Assembly (NCBI GenBank): GCA_015233935.1
Contig: JADFXB010000016.1
Coordinates: forward strand, 1 to 48,093
Length of the DNA: 48,093 nucleotides
Direction: 5' to 3'
Source of the DNA: Magnetococcales bacterium
GTDB lineage: Bacteria > Pseudomonadota > Magnetococcia > Magnetococcales > JADFXB01
Below, piece after piece: positions 1 to 7,996 of this stretch (positions are counted from its first letter, which is position 1; each line of letters opens with the position of its first letter). Position numbers and translations under genes: made by a program. Below the pieces are notes generated by a model that saw only the letters and a list, made by a program, of their open reading frames with translations, had not been told where the DNA came from and did no database searches.

Positions 1-959
1 CCACCTTAACCAGTGAGGATACACGCGCCCTCATTGGACTTGAAAAACAACGGCAACTCTTTGGGGGAGATGATTCGTCCACTCTGGCAGAAATTGGCAG
101 TGCCCTGGGACGTAAGGGGGTTGTGGCTACCAGCAGCCTGGTCATGGGTCCCAATGGTTCGAACATGGAAATGGTTTTGATCTCCCGTAATGGAAAGCGA
201 CTGGGGCGCGGTACCGCCTCCTGTGCCGGCAATTGTGGTTGGCATGCTCTGCTGGATAAGGTGATAGACGATCTCCCTGATCTCTGCATGCCCCAATGGG
301 AGGGAGAGATCACCTACCAGTACAAGGAGTATTTTGATTCCAGCCATCGCGCCGAAGTGGATGGTGGCTCAGAACAAGGTTTAACCGATCATTTTCTACA
401 ACTGGACGCCAACATTACCTTACGGCCAGAAGGGTTGGGCCACGAACTGGCAACCCGAGTGACTCCCCAGGTCTCTGGCAAGGACAAAATTAAGACCTTG
501 CGCAAGAACGAGGCGTTATGCGGCGGTGAGCAAGGCCCGGAAAAAGTGGTAACCGACGGCTACCGGGAAGAATTTGAAATGACCAACACCTTCGCCCAGG
601 TGTTGTGCGAAAACGATTCCTGCACCGCCTCCGTGGATGTTGCCACCGATCCGGCTGCCGGGCGTTTTTCCATTAACCCGCGTGTGGCGTCCATGCGTTA
701 TTCCATTCTTTCAAATTTCAAAAAAACCACCGAGGATTGCGGACGCAGTGAAACAGAGAGCAATAACAGCGACAGCGAACAGCAATGGCCTGGCAGCTCC
801 CCCATTCATCTTGAGGGGGCCTTTGCTCCTGGACAAACACAAATTACTGGTCAGCATTCCGTCAAACAAAAGACGGGCGAGGACGAAAAAACAACCGTTC
901 AAGAAATCTGGAAGGTGAATCTCAACAGTCGGCCCATGCTGGATTTTCTTGCCCGTTGA
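1..959 (+). CDS. Hypothetical protein, 5'-truncated, with a CsgG/TolB-like end of domain
   Basis: The frame is open from base 3 to the TGA at 957-959, so the gene begins before the window; 318 residues are visible and an internal GTG at 123 is not the real start. The first 50 visible residues follow the pattern A-L-x-G-x-E-x-Q-R-Q-L ... L-A-E-I-G-x-A-L-G-x-x-x-V-V, which I associate with periplasmic CsgG/TolB-N-like domains that sense or form outer-membrane assemblies. The remainder is polar, with scattered cysteines and no motif I recognise. It is followed at 63 bp by a second exported protein and then an OmpA-family protein in the same direction, which suggests a cell-envelope operon. Coding status is secure; the function is unknown. 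Confidence 0.8.
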   Translation, partial: TLTSEDTRALIGLEKQRQLFGGDDSSTLAEIGSALGRKGVVATSSLVMGPNGSNMEMVLISRNGKRLGRGTASCAGNCGWHALLDKVIDDLPDLCMPQWEGEITYQYKEYFDSSHRAEVDGGSEQGLTDHFLQLDANITLRPEGLGHELATRVTPQVSGKDKIKTLRKNEALCGGEQGPEKVVTDGYREEFEMTNTFAQVLCENDSCTASVDVATDPAAGRFSINPRVASMRYSILSNFKKTTEDCGRSETESNNSDSEQQWPGSSPIHLEGAFAPGQTQITGQHSVKQKTGEDEKTTVQEIWKVNLNSRPMLDFLAR

Positions 960-1021
960 AGCCTGTGACCAGACCTTGGCAACCCTGGTTACATTAGAAA
1001 GCCATTTTGGGAGGAAGTGAC

Positions 1022-1675
1022 ATGACAGTAGGAAAGATGACCCTGGCCATTTGTGCCAGCATGGTATGGATGGCTTCCACAGCCGGGGGAGCCGGTCTGC
1101 CCACCAATGTGCGGGCCTGGTCGGTGGAGGCCAGCGTGGAGGCTTCCCGCAGCAGTAAACTGCCATCGGGGGAGAGCGAGCAGATTTCCTATAAAGCCAG
1201 TGGGTCCGGGTTGTTGGAAAACAATCAGCCCGAAGGGATGCGCTTTATGTGGCCTGCACCGGACCTGATGGCCATGCAGAATCCCCAAGGCATGCAGGAA
1301 AGCATGATGCGTTGGAAAACCAAGGTGGATTTCAACTACCAGGCCAACTATCCCCATTACAGTGCCTCAGAACCCGGTGGGACCGTCACTTGTGCGGTGA
1401 GTGGGGAGTTTCCATCCATAGCCAGCCTGGCCATGATGCCCGGACAACCCGCCATGGTTGGGTTGAATCCCACCATGCCCCCGTCCATTCCTTGCAAACG
1501 CAGCAGCGACCTGTTGCCCGACTCACCAGGCAACCTGGATGGTCGGCCCTTCTTGTTGACGTGTGAGGAGCAAAAAATGGTGCCTGCTGGCAGTGCCCAG
1601 ATTGCCGGTAACACCACATGTGAGCGAGAGGGAGTAACCATTACCGAACGGTGGGTGTTTACCCCGGTACGTTGA
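1022..1675 (+). CDS. Exported hypothetical protein
   Basis: This encodes 217 residues. I start it at the ATG at 1022 because a strong Shine-Dalgarno (GGGAGGAAG, 1009-1017) sits just upstream; an earlier in-frame TTG at 1007 would place that site inside the gene. Residues 1-24 form a typical signal peptide: a short basic start, a hydrophobic stretch and small residues before the mature part, so the product should be periplasmic or outer-membrane. The mature protein is rich in Met, Pro and Ser and has four Cys in its C-terminal half, which could form disulfides after export. I recognise no domain. It sits between two other envelope genes with short gaps (62 and 28 bp), so co-transcription is likely. 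Confidence 0.75.
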   Translation: MTVGKMTLAICASMVWMASTAGGAGLPTNVRAWSVEASVEASRSSKLPSGESEQISYKASGSGLLENNQPEGMRFMWPAPDLMAMQNPQGMQESMMRWKTKVDFNYQANYPHYSASEPGGTVTCAVSGEFPSIASLAMMPGQPAMVGLNPTMPPSIPCKRSSDLLPDSPGNLDGRPFLLTCEEQKMVPAGSAQIAGNTTCEREGVTITERWVFTPVR

Positions 1676-1703
1676 CGGCACTTTCAGGAGCAGGAGAACG
1701 GTT

Positions 1704-2927
1704 ATGCGGTGGTTGCTGGCAGTATGGTTGTTGCTGGGGGCGGCAATGGGACAGGCGGCATCTTTGCCCAACTTTCTCACCCTGCCGAAAACCTTCAAGG
1801 TGGATCCCGGTTCCGTGCGCGCCGAGGAGTTTGGGGAGGCAGAAATGCCCCTGCCCGACCGGGAAGAGGCCCATGTGGTACAGGGACGCTTCTGGCATGC
1901 AGACGCCCTCTTGGAAGGAGTGGCAGAGGATGCCGCTTTCGCCGTGGTATGGGAAAAAATCAAACCTGCCCTACTGAAAGGGGGCTGGCAGGTGGTCCAT
2001 GAATTCAAATCAGATCCCCTGCACGTCACCTTGCGCTATCAACAGGGGGGACGGGATGCCTGGGGCCACCTGTGGGTAATGGGTGCGGGAGATTTGCGTC
2101 TGGATGTGGTGGATGTGGCAGCCAAACAAACCCGCAAGCTGGTCTTGAAAAAACCGGGAACCAAGCCGGAAAAAATTTCTGCCAACCAGGGGGATTTTCC
2201 CTATCTCTCCCCGTTACCCGATTCCAAACGGGTGGAAAGCTCTTTTCGTGCCGAACCCATGCGGGTTCAATTGGAAGAGGAGGCAGAGGAGCAGGTGGTG
2301 GGAATGGGAGTTTACAACAAACGTTACGAAAGTCCCGCCGGTGGTCTCTCCAATCTCCAGTTTGTCACCCTCTATCGGGAGGCCATGGAGTCTGCGGGCT
2401 GGCGGGTGGTGCGGGTTGGTCAGGGGTTGCACAAGGCCAATGCTGAAATTCTTGGCCACTATGACAAGGATGGTCGGGATATCTGGGCCTACCTGCATGG
2501 CGGCGGTGGGGAATACAGCATGGATGTGGCAGACGTGGGCCAGGATAACCTGGCGGAACAACTGAAAAAAGAGTGTCGTGTTCCCTTGTATGGTGTTCTG
2601 TTCGATTTTAATAAAGCCACCCTCAAACCCGAGTCCAACGGGGTGTTGTTGCGGGCCAGGGATGCGGTAAAGGCCAATGCCAATCTGGCCATCGAGGTGC
2701 AGGGGCATACCGATCATGTAGGCAACGATGACTACAACCAAAAGCTGTCAGAAGCTCGTGCCCGTACCGTGATGCAATGGCTGATCGACCATGAGATTCC
2801 TGCCAGTCGGTTACAGGCCAAGGGGTATGGCCGCACCCAACCGGTTGCCAGCAACGATACCGACGAAGGCCGTGCCCAAAACAGGCGGGTAGCCTTGGCC
2901 TGCCAGGGTAAAACAAAATCACCGTAA
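1704..2927 (+). CDS. OmpA-family protein with duplicated N-terminal module
   Basis: This encodes 407 residues starting at ATG 1704, behind a CAGGAGCAGGAG ribosome site. Residues 1-19 are a signal peptide. Residues about 57-139 and 196-279 are two copies of one module, each with a GWxVV core, then Y-x(2,3)-G-R-D-x-W and a closing D-V-x-D-V. Residues 297-399 are an OmpA C-terminal domain: F-D-F-N near 300, G-H-T-D-x-x-G at 334-340, L-S-x-x-R-A near 348-353, and G-Y-G-x-x-x-P at 374-380 followed by N-R-R at 393-395. That domain binds peptidoglycan non-covalently, so the protein probably ties an outer-membrane or periplasmic partner to the wall. There is no beta-barrel region; the duplicated module replaces it. 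The partner is unknown. Confidence 0.9.
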   Translation: MRWLLAVWLLLGAAMGQAASLPNFLTLPKTFKVDPGSVRAEEFGEAEMPLPDREEAHVVQGRFWHADALLEGVAEDAAFAVVWEKIKPALLKGGWQVVHEFKSDPLHVTLRYQQGGRDAWGHLWVMGAGDLRLDVVDVAAKQTRKLVLKKPGTKPEKISANQGDFPYLSPLPDSKRVESSFRAEPMRVQLEEEAEEQVVGMGVYNKRYESPAGGLSNLQFVTLYREAMESAGWRVVRVGQGLHKANAEILGHYDKDGRDIWAYLHGGGGEYSMDVADVGQDNLAEQLKKECRVPLYGVLFDFNKATLKPESNGVLLRARDAVKANANLAIEVQGHTDHVGNDDYNQKLSEARARTVMQWLIDHEIPASRLQAKGYGRTQPVASNDTDEGRAQNRRVALACQGKTKSP

Positions 2928-3018
2928 GTTTGCCAGGCGTTTAGTGGGCGATTACGGACAATGGAAATCGACGATCCAGAGGGTCTCTCCCAAAGTTTCA
3001 AGGGCCTATTTATTGGAT

Positions 3019-3060
3019 ACTGCATGACTGGTAAGCTCCTATCAGTCATGCAGTTCTTCA
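3019..3060. terminator. Perfect 12-bp hairpin between convergent genes
   Basis: The arms at 3019-3030 and 3043-3054 are exact reverse complements (ACTGCATGACTG / CAGTCATGCAGT) around a 12-nt loop, followed by TCTTC. It lies between the end of the OmpA-family gene (plus) and the end of a minus-strand gene, where a terminator serving both directions would be expected. There is no long T-run, so termination strength is uncertain. Confidence 0.55.
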
Positions 3061-3094
3061 AACTTAATAATAATGAGTGTTTGAGTGTGACTGG

Positions 3095-3535
3095 TTAGAT
3101 TACATTTCTGCCAATCATGCCCAGCCAACCCCAGACCTTTGGGGGAATAAAGGAAAAGTTGACCACAAAGGCGGGTGGGGAACCGGGGCGGATTTCGGTT
3201 ATCTTACCCAGCAAACTTGGGGAACGTCGCTCTCCATGGTTATCCAACAGGCATATTTTGACGTTATCCAGTTTATTTAACAATTGTTGGGACTGTAACA
3301 AGCCCATACTTTCCCCTATTTCCAAAAGCTGTCCCACCAGGCAAGTCTGACCGGTATCCTTCCCTTCTATCACTGAGAATAAAACAGGAGCCGCCATGGG
3401 CAGGGGCTTCATGACCAACTCTTTTACCGTAGGAAGCTGAATTTGATAATCACCGCTTATTCCGCCCACCTCATAGATGGTGATGGGGTGTCCGGTGGCT
3501 GCCCATCTGGAGCCACCGGAAGAGGATACGCCCAC
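3095..3535 (-). CDS. Hypothetical protein downstream of a GST-like gene
   Basis: From the GTG at 3535 this encodes 146 residues. The frame stays open upstream into the end of the GST-like gene without another good start, and I see no strong ribosome site, so the true start is uncertain and translation may be coupled to the preceding gene, which ends 15 bp away. The protein alternates hydrophobic and polar residues in a way that suggests a small beta-rich domain; the segment G-K-I-T-E-I-R-P-G followed by F-V-V-N-F-S-F resembles the strands of PilZ-like barrels, but the c-di-GMP signature (RxxxR, D/NxSxxG) is absent. I give no function. It is probably co-transcribed with the GST-like gene. Confidence 0.5.
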   Translation of the reverse strand: MGVSSSGGSRWAATGHPITIYEVGGISGDYQIQLPTVKELVMKPLPMAAPVLFSVIEGKDTGQTCLVGQLLEIGESMGLLQSQQLLNKLDNVKICLLDNHGERRSPSLLGKITEIRPGSPPAFVVNFSFIPPKVWGWLGMIGRNVI

Positions 3536-3549
3536 CCAATCAGAAGGCT

Positions 3550-4233
3550 TCAGGAGGAAGCTTTTTCCAACAAGCTGGCCAGAAAACCGCCCTTCCCCCG
3601 CATGGTGACGAAGCGACGGAAGAGGGGGGTGAAGGGTTGGGGCATGGCGGAACGAATCACCGGATCGGCCAGCAGACGATCTCCCCAGGCGGCGACTTCT
3701 GGCACATCGTCCAGAACCAGCTTGGGATGTCCCAGAGCGGTATATTCCCGTAAACGCAAGGCCACGGTTGCCATGGCAGCGTCAACCAGCATGTAAGGCT
3801 CACCCTCCCGCACCAGACGCCCTGACTCCAGGGTTTCTTCCAGTTCGCCAAGGCTGTCGATCACCCCGTGCCACGCCTGCACCATGGCGGATTCTTCACG
3901 GGCGGTCATTACCGGCCCCAACAGGCGCAGAGTGGAACCTATGATCTCGATGGCATAACGGTGGAGGGAACGCTCTTCCAGGTTGGAAGGATGCAGGCGA
4001 CCCTCCACCCGGTCATTGAGATATTCGCTGATGGCGGTAGAGTCGGGCAGCAAATGTTCCCCATTTACCACCAACAGAGGAACGCTCCCTTGGGGCCAAA
4101 GTTTAAGGAAGGATTCCGGCTTGTTGGCGGGATCCACGGTATGAAAGGTGCAGGGTAGACCGGACAGGGCCATGGCGATACTGGCCCGGTGGCAATAGGG
4201 GCAAATAAGAAACTGGTAGAGTTCGAGAGACAT
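3550..4233 (-). CDS. Glutathione S-transferase / glutaredoxin-2-like protein
   Basis: This encodes 227 residues starting at the second of two adjacent ATGs (4236, 4233), placed 4 nt after a GGAGG site. An upstream ATG at 4272 would add 13 residues not expected for the family. Residues 1-75 form a thioredoxin-like N-terminal domain with a C-P-Y-C motif at 11-14 and V-P-L-L-V near the cis-proline position, then D-S-x-A-I, the usual glutathione gamma-glutamyl site. The rest is the all-alpha GST C-terminal domain. A CPYC in place of the Tyr/Ser of classic GSTs points to a glutaredoxin-2-type thiol-disulfide or deglutathionylating enzyme in the cytosol. The exact substrate is not predictable. Confidence 0.85.
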   Translation of the reverse strand: MSLELYQFLICPYCHRASIAMALSGLPCTFHTVDPANKPESFLKLWPQGSVPLLVVNGEHLLPDSTAISEYLNDRVEGRLHPSNLEERSLHRYAIEIIGSTLRLLGPVMTAREESAMVQAWHGVIDSLGELEETLESGRLVREGEPYMLVDAAMATVALRLREYTALGHPKLVLDDVPEVAAWGDRLLADPVIRSAMPQPFTPLFRRFVTMRGKGGFLASLLEKASS

Positions 4234-4501
4234 CATCCCTCCCATTGGATTGGGGTTGAGAATCAGGGGCATCCGCTAACCCCGTGTCGAAGATTTCAAA
4301 AAATATTTTCCATGAGAAAATGTGTGCTATTAAGTTTGAATTTAGATTCCAATGATATATTCATACACCAGTGCAGGAAAGGGATGGGGTGCGCTTTTGT
4401 CGCCCCCACCCATTGGGTCCGTAAATTAAAAAATATAGGTGTTCCTTTTGCAGTTAATGAAAAAATAAAAGATGAGCATCCAGCGACCCAGGAGATGTTC
4501 C

Positions 4502-4933
4502 ATGAAAGCCTTCCTTCGTAATCCTCAGGCACCCTATCCCGTTACCCACTCTTTGCATGTGGCCCATAGCGAACTTTCCCGAGTCACGCCGTCCATCATT
4601 GCAGGTCTGCATGGGGTGTTGTCTGCCCATTATGATGAAGACGCGAGTGTTCTCACCATTACCTACGATTTGCGACGCACCCACATGTCAGAGCTTGAGT
4701 CGGTCTTGCGGGAAATGGGGGTTTCTTTGGAGCACGGATTTTGGTCCGACCTTCACCATAAAATAGTTCTTACCTTGGAAGAGATGGAAGATGTAAAACA
4801 ATATTCCATCTCTCATATGCCAGAAAATCCCAATGATCCCTTCCTCTACCGCAAACTTCAGGAGAAAGAAGCGCGCATGTTGATCAGAAATCGTTGGCAC
4901 CAACCAGAGGTCAATACCGCCCGTAACTCCTGA
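4502..4933 (+). CDS. Small hypothetical protein with HMA-like fold pattern
   Basis: This encodes 143 residues. I use ATG 4502, 7 nt after AGGAG (4490-4494), rather than an earlier in-frame start at 4472 that would place this site inside the gene. The first 85 residues read like a ferredoxin-like beta-alpha-beta-beta-alpha-beta unit: V-A-H-S-E-L-S-R-V, then I-I-A-G-L-x-G-V, then D-A-S-V-L-T-I-T-Y-D and a helix ending E-M-G-V-S-L. That is the pattern of heavy-metal-associated (HMA) domains, but the metal-binding CxxC is missing, so a scaffold or partner-binding role is more likely than metal transfer. The C-terminal 60 residues are helical and charged. The function is unknown. Confidence 0.7.
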   Translation: MKAFLRNPQAPYPVTHSLHVAHSELSRVTPSIIAGLHGVLSAHYDEDASVLTITYDLRRTHMSELESVLREMGVSLEHGFWSDLHHKIVLTLEEMEDVKQYSISHMPENPNDPFLYRKLQEKEARMLIRNRWHQPEVNTARNS

Positions 4934-5002
4934 CCATCCTTTGCAGGAGAAAGGCTGTAAACAGAAGGGTGCCATGAACAAAAATTTCAGGGAGTACAGT
5001 AG

Positions 5003-5494
5003 ATGAACAGGCAGTTACTGGCCATTTTTTGGGTAGCTATCACCGTTTTTGCAACACCGGTGACATGGGCAGCAGACCGCTTCACCGATGCAACCAATGG
5101 CACGGTGCAAGACAATACCACAAACCTGGTTTGGATGAAGAACGCCAATTGTTGGGGTGCCTTATCCTGGGAGGAAGCTGGTAAAGCAGTGGATGATTTG
5201 AATGCAGGACAAAAGACGTGCGAAGGCTACAGCGGAAACTATGCCGATTGGCGTCTTCCTGGCAAGGATGATTTGGCTACCCTGGTAGGTCCTGTGGGCA
5301 TCCACAATCTGGTCTTGCCCGATCGCCATCCTTTCAAGAAGGCACAGCAGGGACATTACTGGAGTTCCACCGATTCGGATGGGTCATCATCCGCCTGGTA
5401 TCTCAATCTGCACAATGGACACATGGATTCCTATGGTAAGCAGGAAGCCTATTTTGTATGGCCTGTGCGCGGATCGCAGGCCAAACAACCATAG
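5003..5494 (+). CDS. Exported DUF1566 (Lcl C-terminal) domain protein
   Basis: This encodes 163 residues with a clear signal peptide (about 1-23, ending A-W-A-A). The mature part matches the DUF1566/Lcl_C pattern: R-F-T-D at the start, G-T-V-x-D-x-x-T-x-L-V-W, the conserved A-D-W-R-L-P-x-x-x-D-L core, and Y-W-S-S-T-D followed by A-W-Y-L-N near the end. Family members are secreted or surface proteins, often linked to adhesion or to FimH-like domains; no enzymatic role is established. It stands alone between a short unknown gene and a strong terminator. Confidence 0.88.
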   Translation: MNRQLLAIFWVAITVFATPVTWAADRFTDATNGTVQDNTTNLVWMKNANCWGALSWEEAGKAVDDLNAGQKTCEGYSGNYADWRLPGKDDLATLVGPVGIHNLVLPDRHPFKKAQQGHYWSSTDSDGSSSAWYLNLHNGHMDSYGKQEAYFVWPVRGSQAKQP

Positions 5495-5528
5495 TCTCCT
5501 AAAAGTCTAATAAATCCCGCTTGGCATA

Positions 5529-5588
5529 GGGGCCAGTAGACCTGTTTTTCTGATAACCCTAGAAAAACGGTCGGCTGGCCCCATTTTT
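5529..5588 (+). terminator. Strong long-stem terminator after the DUF1566 gene
   Basis: GGGGCCAG (5529-5536) pairs with CTGGCCCC (5575-5582), and inside it GACC pairs with GGTC and TGTTTTTCT pairs with AGAAAAACG with one wobble pair. The stem is followed by ATTTTTG. It lies 35 bp after the DUF1566 stop codon. Confidence 0.8.
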
Positions 5589-5916
5589 GTGATTACAAAT
5601 AGGAAAATAATAAATAATTATTGTATTCTTAGGATAGTGCTTGGCACAATTATGAATTAGTATGTACAATAATGGTTTGATTGAAAACCATTGGTGGGTT
5701 TGCTTCCTATCCTGACCACATCTGTTAAAATTACAAGGTATACTCGTCCAGGCGAGTGAGCCAGAAAAGTATGGGAAAAATAATCCGTGGCGTTGGTCTA
5801 TACCTGCTCTGCCCACTTCTGCATGGTTAAACCTTGCCCCATTTGTGCAGCCACCACCACGGAAGGACGCACCCCAAGGTTGATAGCATAACCTGAAATT
5901 TCTTGGGAGTTGATCA
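5589..5916. other. Gene-poor interval with a possible minus-strand gene remnant
   Basis: The left part is AT-rich and holds nothing I can name. On the minus strand, 5917-5798 can be read as 39 residues ending in TAG, with a protein-like run (G-Y-A-I-N-L-G-V-R-P-S-V-V-V-A-A-Q-M-G-Q-G). It has no ribosome site and only a TTG start, so it may be the 3' remnant of a lost gene. It overlaps the leader of the next plus-strand gene. Confidence 0.3.
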
Positions 5917-6744
5917 ATGATGAAAAAATGGTTGGGTTTGTTCCTTGTTTTTCTCTTGGTGGGGTTGAATGTCTGGATTGTGTGGCATTGGAAGTTTTGG
6001 GGTAACCACCGACCGGGAATTTGGGTGATTATGGCCAGCTTGTTGGTCATGCTGATGGCCTCTGTGGGTTATGGCATCGCCAATCGCCCCGCCGGTATCA
6101 TCATGGATAGTCGTAACAAAATCAGTCTGTCCAGATTTCAAATGGCTGGTTGGACTGTGGTTGTGCTGGCCAGCATCCTTACCATCGCCATCACCAACAC
6201 CGCTGCCATGACGCCCTGTCAATCGGGTGCTGTTTGTCCCTCCCCCCTGGATTTCACCATTCCGGATGGGTTGTTGGCCGCCATGGGCATTTCAAGTGCC
6301 TCCATGATTGCCTCACCCTTCATCCTTAATACCAAAACCACCACCGATCCCCATCCAGATCAGGTGAGTCAGACTGCTGACAAGTTGAACATTCCCCAGG
6401 ATAGTCTGATCAATCAAGGGATGGTGTTCGCTCGCAGTAACGCTATGGATGCTTCCTGGCTGGATATGTTTCGTGGCGATGATGTCGCAACGGCATGGAG
6501 TGTGGATCTGAGTAAGATCCAACAATTTCTCATTACCCTGGTATTGCTGGGTAGCTACTCTGTGAGCGTCATGCGCCTGCTGGTGAGTAGCGACCATATA
6601 CCGAGTATGCCTGTTTTGTCCGAGGGGTTTATCTGGTTGATGTCCATAAGCCATGGTTCCTATCTGGCCTTCAAATCCCTGCCCCAAAGCAACACCTCCC
6701 CAGTCAACAAACAGAATCCTACCACCAGTCCGCCCGTTGATTGA
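5917..6744 (+). CDS. Multi-pass membrane protein of unknown function
   Basis: This encodes 275 residues. Hydrophobic spans are visible near residues 5-25, 38-58, 80-100 and 200-220, with a weaker one around 120-140. The segment N-R-P-A-G-I-I-M-D-S-R-N-K-I-S-L-S-R-F-Q-M-A-G-W-T follows the second span and is a recognisable signature of an uncharacterised membrane family I have seen in other bacteria, in which an R-N-x-I-S-L-S-R-x-Q loop is followed by a helix and later by L-x-x-M-G-I-S-x-A-S. The family has no assigned function that I know. The C-terminal tail is Pro/Thr-rich and presumably cytosolic. No neighbour suggests a role. Confidence 0.75.
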   Translation: MMKKWLGLFLVFLLVGLNVWIVWHWKFWGNHRPGIWVIMASLLVMLMASVGYGIANRPAGIIMDSRNKISLSRFQMAGWTVVVLASILTIAITNTAAMTPCQSGAVCPSPLDFTIPDGLLAAMGISSASMIASPFILNTKTTTDPHPDQVSQTADKLNIPQDSLINQGMVFARSNAMDASWLDMFRGDDVATAWSVDLSKIQQFLITLVLLGSYSVSVMRLLVSSDHIPSMPVLSEGFIWLMSISHGSYLAFKSLPQSNTSPVNKQNPTTSPPVD

Positions 6745-6897
6745 GAGGCTATGGGGTGGCCGTGCCATGACCAAAGCGGCCATCCCATCCCAAGGATCAG
6801 CCCTGATGGCCCCCCATGAAGAAATTTCATTGATCCAGAGTAAAAAAATATTGTATACGTCCACGTTTTTATAGGATTCCATGGCCATGGGGGATCG

Positions 6898-7950
6898 ATG
6901 AAACGTAAATCAGATGTCTTGTTGCAGCAATTACACCACTATCCACCTTTCAATCAACTCTCGCGTTCTGCCATGTATCGGGCCGAAGAGGCCATGCGCT
7001 GCTTCAAGCTTCACCATGGGGAAAAACTGACCCTGCAAGGCAGTAATGGACAGGATTATTTTTACCTGTTACAGGGCACGGCCACCATCCGCAAAGAAGA
7101 TCGCCAGGAAAACCTGGTTGCCGAAGAGCAAAAAGGGAAAATCCATTTTTTCCCCCGTGGTGGAGCCTTGGAAATTTCTGCCCTGGGAACCATCATCGCC
7201 TGCCATGTGGCCAGCGAAGAAATGGATCGCCTGGTGGCCTGGGATCAACTGGCACGGGAGTCGGGTATCTTCCAGAATCCCCAGGAAGAGGCCAGCTTGC
7301 GCGGCATTCGGGAGACCAAAGCCTTCCGCAACCTGCCCTTTGAAGCCGTCTTCGAGGCCATGCGCCGTATGCAGCGGAAAACCGTGGCAACCGGTGTCAA
7401 TGTGGTGACCCAAGGGGAGCCAGGGGATGCCTTCTACCTGATCCTGGAAGGCAAGCTGGAAGTCTTGCGACGGGGAATCAACGACGACCACCAAAAACAT
7501 GTGGCCACTTTGGGACCCGGCGATGCCTTCGGCGAAGAAGCCTTGATTTTAAAAGGAAGCCGTAACGCCACCGTGCGGACCATCACCCCGGCCACTCTGC
7601 TATGGTTGGGCAAAAATGATTTTGATGAACTGGTGGCCACCCCCATGATTCAAACAGTGCGTCCACAAGTGGCCCGCGCCATGATCGACAATGGTCATAT
7701 GATTCTGGATGTTCGCTACGAAGAAGAGTATGAAGAAGCTTATATCCCTGGCTCTCTGCTGATTCCTCTACCGGACTTACGCCGTCGCATGAATGAACTG
7801 GATCCCCAGGGACGCTTTTTGGTGATCTGTGCCGCTGGCAAACGAGCGGCGGTGGGTGCCTTGTTGTTACGGCAAAATCGTTTCAAAGATGCTGTAGTGA
7901 TCGAAGGGGGCTTGCGAGATTGGCCCTTTGAAGTACGTAGTGATTGGTAA
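6898..7950 (+). CDS. Fusion of two cNMP-binding-like domains and a rhodanese
   Basis: This encodes 350 residues from the ATG at 6898, behind a G-rich ribosome site. Residues about 20-110 form a degenerate cyclic-nucleotide-binding beta-roll that lacks the phosphate-cassette motif. Residues about 130-250 form a complete one, with G-E-P-G-D-A-F-Y-L-I-L-E-G-K-L-E-V and F-G-E-E-A-L-I-L-K-G-S-R-N-A-T-V-R, which matches the FGE(x)ALxxxxxRxA cassette. Residues 262-350 are a rhodanese with active-site Cys311 in V-I-C-A-A-G-K-R-A, and D-V-R-x-x-x-E-Y at its start. It should move sulfane sulfur in the cytosol under allosteric control by a nucleotide. The genes that follow (DsrE-like, TsdA-like, SulP) support a sulfur role. 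Confidence 0.9.
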   Translation: MKRKSDVLLQQLHHYPPFNQLSRSAMYRAEEAMRCFKLHHGEKLTLQGSNGQDYFYLLQGTATIRKEDRQENLVAEEQKGKIHFFPRGGALEISALGTIIACHVASEEMDRLVAWDQLARESGIFQNPQEEASLRGIRETKAFRNLPFEAVFEAMRRMQRKTVATGVNVVTQGEPGDAFYLILEGKLEVLRRGINDDHQKHVATLGPGDAFGEEALILKGSRNATVRTITPATLLWLGKNDFDELVATPMIQTVRPQVARAMIDNGHMILDVRYEEEYEEAYIPGSLLIPLPDLRRRMNELDPQGRFLVICAAGKRAAVGALLLRQNRFKDAVVIEGGLRDWPFEVRSDW

Positions 7951-7996
7951 TCCCTTCCGTCTATTGTTTCCCAACCATTCTTGTGGAGTTCGGCTC

